From assembly GCA_017545365.1 (NCBI GenBank), contig JAFWOP010000072.1:1-5926 (forward strand): a DNA stretch of 5,926 nt. The letters run 5' to 3'. Position 1 is the stretch's first letter. Every line of letters begins with the position of its first letter. The notes beneath the pieces are model-generated. The model was given only the letters and a program-made list of their open reading frames with translations. It made no database searches and was not told the DNA's origin. The DNA is from Bacteroidales bacterium (GTDB lineage Bacteria > Bacteroidota > Bacteroidia > Bacteroidales > P3). A program made the position numbers and the translations under genes. Shown in pieces: positions 1 to 5,715 of the stretch.

Positions 1-2257
1 CTTCTCTGATACCGAGGCTGTAGTCTTTGCCTGCTATGCGATTCGCCCTCATCGATCCTGGCTTAGCAGCGACGTCGTATTCCTCACGGGTAAGCGTGAG
101 ATATGTCTTCCCGTTCTTTTCAATACTATCCGACAACGAATAGTGTATCTCTGCATTTGTATAACCTATCGGCATCGGATATGTCACCCTGTCATACACT
201 CGTGAGTGGTATGTCCATGATGGGCTATTAGATAGCATGGCCGGCACATCCTTTTCTTCTGACTCAATGCCGACTATCAGCGCAAAGTTCTTCCATGGCT
301 CCGTTTCCTGATAGCTATGCAATGCCGAGTCAGGAACATGCAAGACTGCCGTCTCAAACGGTACACCTTGGAATGTCTGTTGATCACAATAGGGCGCTGC
401 TGTGGCATAACAATATACATCCTCAACCGAATGACAATATCCAAATGTATCATAGTACATAAACTTAAGCCCCGAACCCAATGAAATAGTTTTCAACGCA
501 GTACAGCCAGCGAATGCCGACTGTTCAATATCCCAAACATTATCAGGAATAGAAATAGAAGACAGAGAACTACATTCAGCAAAGGCTGCCCCACCTATCG
601 AAATTAATGTTTTTGGTAACTTTATGGAACATAATGAGGAGCATCTATAGAAAGCAGCAGCATAGATTCTCGTCAGCTGATCAGGCAAAGTGACCTTGTT
701 CAGACTGGAACAGTCAGCAAACGTATAACTCTTGATGATATCAACACTATCCGGAACAACTACCGACTGCAAAGACCTGCACCCATAGAAAGCCCTATCT
801 TCGATAACGGTCACACTCTGAGGAATGTCTACGCTTTCCAAACTCTCACAAGCACGGCAAAACTCATAGGGAATCACTTCAACACCCTGAGGTATAACCA
901 ATGATTCTAATGCCCTGCATTCTGCAAAAGCACACTTTTCAATTCTCTGCAGACCTTCGTGCAACTGAATGTTCTTGAGGCTGGAACAAGTCATGAATGC
1001 TCCATACCCTATCACTTTTACAGTTGGTGGCAACACGATATCGGTTAATCTTTCACAACTGTTAAAAGCCCCTTCGCCAATTTCCTCAAGTGTGTTGTTG
1101 AGGGTCAAGGTCTTCATACTATTACAACCACTGAAAACGTATTCCCCTATCTTTGTCAAACCATCAGGAATCACTACTTCTTCCAAGCCAAAACACATCG
1201 AAAAAGCTTTTTTCCCGATTGTCCTGATACTCTTAGGAAATACCAAAGACCGTAAGTATTCACAATGAGCAAAAGCGGTTTCACCAATGGTCGTCAAACC
1301 TTCAGAGAAAGATACTGAGCGTAGAGCATAACAAGATCTGAAAGCATTCTTAGGAATGACTTTCAGGCCCTCCCCTATAACAATCTCTATGACTTGCGAC
1401 GAAGAGAAGGATTCCTCGCCCAGCGAAGTCAATGAGTTGGGAAGCTCTAGTCGCTTCACGAAGCCACAGTCGAAGAAGGCTTTGTCCCCTATCGTCTCCA
1501 AACCCTCATGCAAAATAATGCCATTCAAACACGAACAAGACATGAATGCCTGGTTACCGATAGTTGTAACGCTAGACGGGATTTCCACGGCGCTTAAGGA
1601 CCCGCATTTGATAAATGCGTCATCCTCTATTACCTGCACCCCCTCAGGAATAGCAATTGCACTTAATTCCGAGCAATGCGAGAATGCTCCTTTGGCTATT
1701 TTCATCAGCCCTTTTCCAAGAACCACGTTCCGTAGGTTCACACAATTCGAAAAGGCATAATCTTTTAACTGACTGACAGAATCAGGAATCACTACTTTCC
1801 TCAGATTTCTACATTCTGCAAAAGCATAGATACCGATAGTCTTCAGATTCTCCCCTAATGTAACTTTAACCAATTGGTCGCAATGGCTGAAAGCATATCC
1901 TCCAATACTTAACACACCGTTCGGAATATTGACCTCTCTCAAGGTAGTACATTTTTGGAAAGATGAACTGCCAATTCGTTCTATTTGTTTGCCTATCTTA
2001 ACTGATGATAGAGCATCGCAGTTATAAAAGGCTTCATCGCCTACTGAAGTAACATGATATGTCTTACCTTCTATAACGATAGAGTCGGGGATAACAACAG
2101 AACCTGTATAGGGAGAGTCTCCAGCCACAACCTCTGCTGTCATCGTATTGGTGTTGATTTCATAAAAGATTTCATCATGACAAATTGTCTGTGCCCATAT
2201 TGCCTGACAACTCATTCCAGAAAGCAACACAGCATAAAAAAGAATCATTCTTCTCAT
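1..2257 (-). CDS. Large BspA-like secreted leucine-rich-repeat protein, C-terminus beyond window
   Basis: The frame is open from an ATG at 2255-2257 to the left edge: 752 codons with no stop, so the gene is 3'-partial. Residues 1-22 form a signal peptide (basic MRR, hydrophobic LFYAVLL, likely cut AIWA|Q). Residues 74-601 are 23 consecutive LRR_5 (Treponema pallidum-type) repeats of 23 residues with consensus xxAFxxCxxLxxVxIPxxVxxIG; repeat 10 (residues 281-302) has 22. A capping segment follows, with the usual 'LHVPDSALHSYQ...PWKNF' signature near residues 639-658. From about residue 672 a different domain begins (SWTYHSR at 680, NGKTY at 714-718) that resembles the downstream half of the neighbouring 2335-3222 product. 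I found no frameshift. The family is surface-exposed; some oral members bind host proteins or other bacteria, but the ligand here is unknown. It has its own promoter-like box 50 bases upstream, and its leader has AAAAGGA before the ATG. Codon choice is AT-richer than in the second LRR gene. Confidence 0.93.
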   Translation of the reverse strand, partial: MRRMILFYAVLLSGMSCQAIWAQTICHDEIFYEINTNTMTAEVVAGDSPYTGSVVIPDSIVIEGKTYHVTSVGDEAFYNCDALSSVKIGKQIERIGSSSFQKCTTLREVNIPNGVLSIGGYAFSHCDQLVKVTLGENLKTIGIYAFAECRNLRKVVIPDSVSQLKDYAFSNCVNLRNVVLGKGLMKIAKGAFSHCSELSAIAIPEGVQVIEDDAFIKCGSLSAVEIPSSVTTIGNQAFMSCSCLNGIILHEGLETIGDKAFFDCGFVKRLELPNSLTSLGEESFSSSQVIEIVIGEGLKVIPKNAFRSCYALRSVSFSEGLTTIGETAFAHCEYLRSLVFPKSIRTIGKKAFSMCFGLEEVVIPDGLTKIGEYVFSGCNSMKTLTLNNTLEEIGEGAFNSCERLTDIVLPPTVKVIGYGAFMTCSSLKNIQLHEGLQRIEKCAFAECRALESLVIPQGVEVIPYEFCRACESLESVDIPQSVTVIEDRAFYGCRSLQSVVVPDSVDIIKSYTFADCSSLNKVTLPDQLTRIYAAAFYRCSSLCSIKLPKTLISIGGAAFAECSSLSSISIPDNVWDIEQSAFAGCTALKTISLGSGLKFMYYDTFGYCHSVEDVYCYATAAPYCDQQTFQGVPFETAVLHVPDSALHSYQETEPWKNFALIVGIESEEKDVPAMLSNSPSWTYHSRVYDRVTYPMPIGYTNAEIHYSLSDSIEKNGKTYLTLTREEYDVAAKPGSMRANRIAGKDYSLGIRE
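455..2038 (-). repeat. 69-bp tandem array coding 23 LRR_5 repeats
   Basis: This stretch encodes residues 74-601 of the large LRR protein. Each unit is 69 bases (23 codons), except repeat 10, which is 66. Cysteine occupies position 7 in 22 of the 23 units (serine in repeat 10) and again in the partial 24th unit. Position 4 is Phe in all units except repeat 18 (YEFCRAC), where the Phe is shifted by one. The units are well diverged at the DNA level, so this is an old protein repeat, not a recent satellite. The regularity also produces long open frames on the opposite strand that are not genes. Confidence 0.9.
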
Positions 2258-2306
2258 AGTCTTTGTCCTTTTACTATTATCGTTTAATATGATTTTTATT
2301 GGTATG

Positions 2307-2314
2307 CAAAGATA
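2307..2314 (-). promoter_or_regulatory. Bacteroidetes-type -7 box (TATCTTTG) for the large LRR gene
   Basis: On the minus strand this reads TATCTTTG followed by CATACC, an exact match to the Bacteroidetes -7 consensus TAnnTTTG. The start site would fall near 2301, leaving a leader of about 44 bases. No TTTG-like -33 element is visible 19-21 bases upstream; that position overlaps the stop codon of the preceding gene. The site suggests the LRR gene has its own transcription start, though read-through from the upstream gene is also possible because no terminator is visible in the 77-base gap. Confidence 0.5.
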
Positions 2315-2334
2315 AGCATAAACGAAGGTTGCGC

Positions 2335-3222
2335 TTACTTTACCACGACCTTCTTCCCGTTTTGTATATATACCCCCTTGGGAAGTTTGTTAGAACCTTG
2401 AAACTCGGAACTATTTGCGACTCGTCGGCCCGAGAGGTCGTAGATGGCGGTTTCGGATGAACGGTAGCGCTTCTGCGATACGATGCCTGTGACGGGATTC
2501 GCATTGAAATCAGTGTTACTGAAAATGCATTCCCCATCCTCATAGCAGGCAAGGAATTGTCGTCTCTCTATCAGCCAGTGACCATTGGAATACCTATAGC
2601 CTGTTCCCGTAGCGTTGTAAAACGGGCCGTAAACACCTTCATTACGATTTCCTATACCGCGTATCCAGACATCCATGATGTAATCAGGATCTGCAGGATA
2701 GAATTGGGACCCATTGTCTTTATAGCTAAAAGAAAGGCGCTCGAAGTAACGGTCTCCCACCTGTATGGTGTCTTTCGATTTCACATACAGCAAAGGATTA
2801 TCAGGATTTCCCGAGAACTGGTTGGAATAGGGCGTGTTCTTGTCGCCGACCTCCAAATCAAAATTATAACTCACATGAGAACCACCTCCTTCGTTATAGA
2901 TGTAGTATAAACCGCGCCTCTCGCCGATAGTGGCTATCAGATAGGTGGTGTCGCGATAGGAGTCGGTGTAGTACAGTTTCTTATACGTGTCTTTGCCCCT
3001 TACAGTATCTCCCATCACAGTAAAATACGACTGCAAATACAATTCCTTTTCCTCCCAATTACCCAATGCAAAAGCGTCATGATCGGGATTTGTGCATTCA
3101 GACTCTGTAACATGGTGCTTATACACCCACTGCTTACCGTCTTTCAGATAGGTGCCGTAAATCTCTTGTGCCACCAGCAGCTGTGGCAGCAGCAATATTG
3201 CGAATAGTAGAACTTTCTTCAT
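2335..3222 (-). CDS. Secreted protein of unknown function with sorting-like C-terminal tail
   Basis: This 295-residue protein starts at the ATG at 3220-3222, where a signal peptide begins at once (MKKVLLFAILLLPQLLVA, cut before Q19). A GTG three codons upstream is possible but less likely. The body (residues 20-240) has the pattern of a common, uncharacterised Bacteroidales family: WVY near 32-34, GDT...GKDTYKKLYY at 71-85, a RRGLYYIYNE segment at 102-111, NFDLEVGD at 120-127, and WIRGIGN at 187-192. LACYEDGECIF (224-234) closes the body. Residues 259-295 (AIYDLSGRRV...LPKGVYIQNGKKVVVK) resemble short type A C-terminal signals of the type IX secretion system. The predicted location is therefore exported or surface-bound; no enzymatic motif is visible. 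It is transcribed from its own promoter and lies 77 bases upstream of the large LRR gene, whose C-terminal domain looks related to it. Confidence 0.87.
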   Translation of the reverse strand: MKKVLLFAILLLPQLLVAQEIYGTYLKDGKQWVYKHHVTESECTNPDHDAFALGNWEEKELYLQSYFTVMGDTVRGKDTYKKLYYTDSYRDTTYLIATIGERRGLYYIYNEGGGSHVSYNFDLEVGDKNTPYSNQFSGNPDNPLLYVKSKDTIQVGDRYFERLSFSYKDNGSQFYPADPDYIMDVWIRGIGNRNEGVYGPFYNATGTGYRYSNGHWLIERRQFLACYEDGECIFSNTDFNANPVTGIVSQKRYRSSETAIYDLSGRRVANSSEFQGSNKLPKGVYIQNGKKVVVK

Positions 3223-3269
3223 AGCGAACACCTTTTATTATATTAATTACAAAGTTTCTTTTTCCGCTG

Positions 3270-3300
3270 CAAATTTAAGTATTAATGATGAAAAAACCAA
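3270..3300 (-). promoter_or_regulatory. Bacteroidetes-type promoter for the 295-residue protein gene
   Basis: The minus strand has TAAATTTG (3270-3277), an exact TAnnTTTG -7 box. A TTG (3298-3300) lies upstream with exactly 20 bases between, inside the 19-21 base spacing known for Bacteroidetes promoters (-33 TTTG, -7 TAnnTTTG). Transcription would start near 3264 and leave a leader of about 42 bases that is A/T-rich and contains AAAAGG 9 bases before the ATG. This is the best promoter match in the window. Confidence 0.65.
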
Positions 3301-3494
3301 GGAAATCACTTAACAACTACTTAACAGTTTTGGTTGACGCCCGTTTTGTCACATAGAGAAAAATGGAAGAAATGCGTCATAATTCCCGATGAAATGGGCG
3401 ATTTTTGTATTCATTCGTGTGATTTGTGTTCGAAAAAAAAGAATCCCAGATGTTCTGCTACACATGCTACAATTGCATCACATGTTTCCATATC

Positions 3495-3758
3495 GCCCAA
3501 AAGCAATGCTTTTCACCTCTAAAAGCATTACTCCCAGACTCCAAAAGCATTGCTTTCAGACTGTCAGAACAATGCTCTTGGCCTCCAAAAGCAATGCTCC
3601 TTGCCTCCGAAAGCAATGCTTTGGGCGTTACGGAGCAATGCTTTGGAGGTTACAGAGCTATGTTCTGTATGGAACGGAGCTATGTTCTGTATGGTACGGA
3701 GCTATGCTCTGTATGGCACGGAGCTATGCTCTGTATAGTTTGGAGCAGTGCTCTAGAT
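3495..3758. repeat. Twelve-unit tandem array of imperfect palindromes, exact 22-bp period
   Basis: Twelve palindromic cores have centres at 3506, 3528, 3550, 3572, 3594, 3616, 3638, 3660, 3682, 3704, 3726 and 3748, with no insertion or deletion between any pair. Units 1-6 are built on AAAAGCAATGCTTTT (unit 1 at 3499-3513 is a perfect palindrome about a central A; others carry mismatches). Unit 7 (GGAGCAATGCTTT) is a hybrid. Units 8-11 follow CGGAGCTATGCTCTGTATGG; units 10 and 11 differ at one base. Unit 12 (GGAGCAGTGCTCT) is divergent, and the next 22 bases no longer fit. There are no unique 30-base spacers, so this is not CRISPR. The array lies downstream of the smaller LRR gene and about 195 bases upstream of the next promoter. 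Possible roles are a multi-site protein-binding array, a hairpin-rich transcript segment or an intergenic satellite; I do not recognise a named family. Confidence 0.93.
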
Positions 3759-3800
3759 GGACACATGCGTTGTCGTCGTTGATGAAACAATTTGTACCAA

Positions 3801-3840
3801 CAGAAAGCCCTCTGCACAACACGACGGTTGGGCAGGGGGC
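3801..3840 (-). terminator. Likely intrinsic terminator of the smaller LRR gene
   Basis: Bases 3807-3820 pair with 3827-3840 around a 6-base loop (ACGACG). In minus-strand RNA 12 of 14 positions are Watson-Crick pairs, with two mismatches (3811/3836 and 3816/3831). On the minus strand the hairpin begins 58 bases after the LRR stop codon and is followed by TTTCTGTT, a short T-rich stretch. The plus-strand exit side (ATGCTTTGC) has no T run, so the orientation fits the LRR gene. The T run is weaker than in a textbook terminator. Confidence 0.6.
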
Positions 3841-3864
3841 ATGCTTTGCTAAAACCTATTTATG

Positions 3865-3881
3865 ACTTCTTCGAAAGAAGT
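3865..3881. repeat. Perfect 7-bp inverted repeat just after the LRR stop codon
   Basis: ACTTCTT and AAGAAGT are exact reverse complements separated by CGA. The hairpin starts 17 bases past the smaller LRR gene's stop in the direction of transcription. It is not followed by a T run, so it is not a terminator alone; it could protect the 3' end of the transcript or work with the stronger hairpin 24 bases further on. Confidence 0.5.
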
Positions 3882-3898
3882 GATGGCGGCGCCGGGGT

Positions 3899-4954
3899 TT
3901 ATTTTACAACCACCTTGCGAGTCTCGCCATTGCTCATCTTCACGACGTTCAGGCCCTTCTGCATGGCAGGCAGCTGGCGACCATTGATGTCGTAGATGCC
4001 CTTCAATGTGACCTGTTCTGTAGCCTGCTGGATGTTGGCAGTCTCGATGTTGTCCATTTCCGAGATCTTACCGAACTCCTTCCAGACGTCAGCACTCTGA
4101 TAGGCGCTCTTCGAACCCGTAGGAACCACAAGGCTTATTTTGGATAAATCCAGCTGATAGAACACGTTGGTGCCTAGGGTGGCAGGTTTTGCAGGAGCGG
4201 CGTAAACGGTCTTCAGGTTTTTGCAGGCTGCGAAAGCCAGCTTCTCGATGCTGGTGACGCCCTTGCCGATATAGACTGTTTCGACACCCGCTTTGGAGAA
4301 GGCTTTATTGCCGATGGTCTTCACGTGGTCGGGCACGGTGATGCTCTTCAGTGCCGAGCAGGAGGCGAACATCTCGTCCCCGATGGTAGTCAGGCCCTTG
4401 CCAATCGTTGCCGATGCAAGTTCACTGCATGACATGAAGGCGGCTCTGCCTACAGTGGTCACCTTGTCGGGAATGGCAATCCAGGTGATCGATGTGGCCG
4501 AGAAAGCACACTCGCCTATCTCAACAAGACTTTCAGGCAATTGCATGCCGGTGAGTTTATCACACGAGTCAAAAGCATAGGCCATGATTTTTTCGACACT
4601 TTTACCCAAGACTACCTTCTTCATGTTCCTCGACTGATAGAACGATTTCTCGTCGAGCGTCTTCACGTTGTTGCCGAGAGTGACCGATGTGATTCTCGAG
4701 TTATTGCCAAAAGCCCATTGGGAGACACCCGTCACCTTATAGGTAACGCCTTCGTAAACCACTTCATCGGGAACGACGATGTCGCCCTCGTAGTTCACAG
4801 AAGAAGCGTATTCTGAATACTTAGCCACCCAAACCTCGTTGGCCGACTTTTTGCTATAACGCAGGCCGTCAACAATGAAATCGTAAGCCCACATACTGCT
4901 GCTTGCCATGAGCATCGTTGCCAGGAGCAGCATCTTTGTCATATTCTTTTTCAT
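3899..4954 (-). CDS. BspA-like secreted leucine-rich-repeat protein with sorting-like tail
   Basis: This is a complete 351-residue protein. Residues 1-23 are a signal peptide (MKKNMTK, then LLLATMLMA, likely cut SMWA|Y). A short N-terminal segment with IVVPDEVVYEGVTYKVTGV (59-77) is the usual entry to an LRR_5 array. Seven repeats cover residues 79-237, five of 23 residues and two of 22 (148-169 and 216-237). A cap follows at about 238-300, with LVVPTGSKSAYQ and WKEFGKI typical of the family. The tail (319-351, GIYDINGRQL...KVVVK) resembles the tail of the 2335-3222 product and short type IX secretion signals. The protein is predicted to be surface-located; its ligand is unknown. It starts 59 bases after the lipoprotein gene's stop and may be co-transcribed with it; no exact TAnnTTTG box is visible in that gap. 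The chosen ATG gives a complete signal peptide; the ATG at codon 5 is an alternative. Its codons are GC-richer than those of the large LRR gene. Confidence 0.95.
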   Translation of the reverse strand: MKKNMTKMLLLATMLMASSSMWAYDFIVDGLRYSKKSANEVWVAKYSEYASSVNYEGDIVVPDEVVYEGVTYKVTGVSQWAFGNNSRITSVTLGNNVKTLDEKSFYQSRNMKKVVLGKSVEKIMAYAFDSCDKLTGMQLPESLVEIGECAFSATSITWIAIPDKVTTVGRAAFMSCSELASATIGKGLTTIGDEMFASCSALKSITVPDHVKTIGNKAFSKAGVETVYIGKGVTSIEKLAFAACKNLKTVYAAPAKPATLGTNVFYQLDLSKISLVVPTGSKSAYQSADVWKEFGKISEMDNIETANIQQATEQVTLKGIYDINGRQLPAMQKGLNVVKMSNGETRKVVVK

Positions 4955-5013
4955 CTTCGTGTATTGTTTATAAATTGACTTTTCGTAAAAAGAGGGGCAT
5001 CTTCTTCATAAAG

Positions 5014-5643
5014 TTAATTCGTTGGATAAACAACGGTAACCGAATTGGTAGACTGCGGAACAGTATAGTTGTCATACTTCTCAATGTTCTTCTCCCACAT
5101 GCCCTTGTCGTAAATGCCAAAGTTGAAATCGAAGGGTTTGAGCGGATGCACTTGACCATCAGCAGTAACATAGGTCACCATGACGGTAGCCATGAGGAAT
5201 TTGTTGCCTTTCTCTTCAGGCTGGAAGCTCCTCACAAGGTGTGAGACGGTCTTGTAATCGATCTTTGCCCCGTTCGGCACATTCTTGAAGACATAGTGGT
5301 GCATGACGACATTCTCGAAGAAGCTCGTTGCGCCGGGGTAGAAGAGGTAAGGCATGCAAGCTACCTGGAAGGTGTTGGCCTCTGCCTCATAGAACTTATC
5401 GTCGTTCTTGTCACTGGAATCGAACTTATAAGTGTTGGTCTTGCCATCAGGACCGGTGAGAGTGAAATCGAAGGTGAACATCTTGTAGGTGTCACGCTGG
5501 GTCACCACTGCCACGCGAACTTCAACATTTCCCTTTCCTTCGTCCTTGGGGTCGTCATCGTCGTCGCTACATGCTGTCAGCATTGTTGAGCTCAAGCTGC
5601 AGAATAGGATGGCAACCATCATCCAAAGAGTCTTTTTCATCAT
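5014..5643 (-). CDS. Lipoprotein of unknown function
   Basis: This 209-residue product has a lipoprotein signal peptide: MMKK, a hydrophobic stretch, then the lipobox LTAC with the lipidated cysteine at residue 25. SDDDDD follows at once. In Bacteroidetes an acidic run in this position acts as an export signal that takes lipoproteins to the outer face of the outer membrane, so surface exposure is likely. The rest (about residues 37-209) looks like beta-rich secreted sequence (VEVRVAVVTQRDTYKMFTFDFTLTG, in pieces of alternating hydrophobic residues) with no catalytic motif I recognise. Two ATGs are adjacent (5643 and 5640); the first is used here. The gene lies 72 bases after the partial gene to its right and 59 bases before the smaller LRR gene, so an operon of surface proteins is plausible. 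No exact promoter box was found in either gap. Confidence 0.87.
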   Translation of the reverse strand: MMKKTLWMMVAILFCSLSSTMLTACSDDDDDPKDEGKGNVEVRVAVVTQRDTYKMFTFDFTLTGPDGKTNTYKFDSSDKNDDKFYEAEANTFQVACMPYLFYPGATSFFENVVMHHYVFKNVPNGAKIDYKTVSHLVRSFQPEEKGNKFLMATVMVTYVTADGQVHPLKPFDFNFGIYDKGMWEKNIEKYDNYTVPQSTNSVTVVYPTN

Positions 5644-5715
5644 AATTGATTTTGTTTTGTTTGAATGTTATTGAATAAATAATTAAATCATGTGTGTGTA
5701 GAGTTTTATAGCTGA

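Larger units (their letters stand above)
3223..3898. other. 676-base region without a supportable gene
   Basis: Between the start of the 295-residue protein gene and the stop of the smaller LRR gene I see, from left to right: a promoter for the left gene (3270-3300); about 190 bases with nothing recognised apart from a short direct repeat near 3413-3430; the 22-bp palindrome array (3495-3758); a terminator-like hairpin (3801-3840); and a second perfect hairpin (3865-3881) near the LRR gene's stop. Open frames on the plus strand here (for example 3389-3865) owe much of their length to the stop-free 22-bp array. They have no family-like features, so I do not call them genes. Confidence 0.75.

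Noticed and set aside
969..1760. Plus-strand frames 969-1268 and 1356-1760
   Set aside because: They are antisense shadows of the 69-bp LRR coding repeat; the minus frame is continuous and makes clear protein sense. The same applies to 4293-4580 within the smaller LRR gene.
2205..2257. Lipoprotein signal in the large LRR protein (Cys17 in SGMSC)
   Set aside because: Gly-Met-Ser before the cysteine is a poor lipobox, and there is a good signal peptidase I site (AIWA|Q) five residues later.
1..2257. Array-like words such as GAATGCTCC inside the large LRR gene
   Set aside because: They encode the repeated Gly-Ala-Phe of the LRR units (GGAGCATTC on the minus strand) and are not at 22-bp spacing; similarity to the array core is coincidental.
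2557..2910. Plus-strand frame of 117 codons, and similar ones at 4541-4816 and 5296-5589
   Set aside because: They lie wholly inside well-supported minus-strand genes and show no family features.
3395..3499. Inverted repeat TGGGCGAT (3395-3402) / ATCGCCCA (3492-3499)
   Set aside because: Eight paired bases across an 89-base loop can arise by chance; nothing else marks these as element ends and no flanking target duplication was seen.
3495..3758. CRISPR array
   Set aside because: The palindromic part fills most of each 22-bp unit, the linkers are only 7-9 bases and are themselves related, and no cas-like gene is visible.
3389..3865. Plus-strand open frame of 158 codons and two overlapping ones (3426-3782, 3550-3738) as genes
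   Set aside because: Much of their length comes from the stop-free 22-bp array. All three frames are open together, there is no signal peptide or family pattern, and no promoter was seen.
5644..5715. Promoter in the gap before the lipoprotein gene
   Set aside because: The gap is A/T-rich but has no TAnnTTTG match on the minus strand; richness in A/T alone is not enough.
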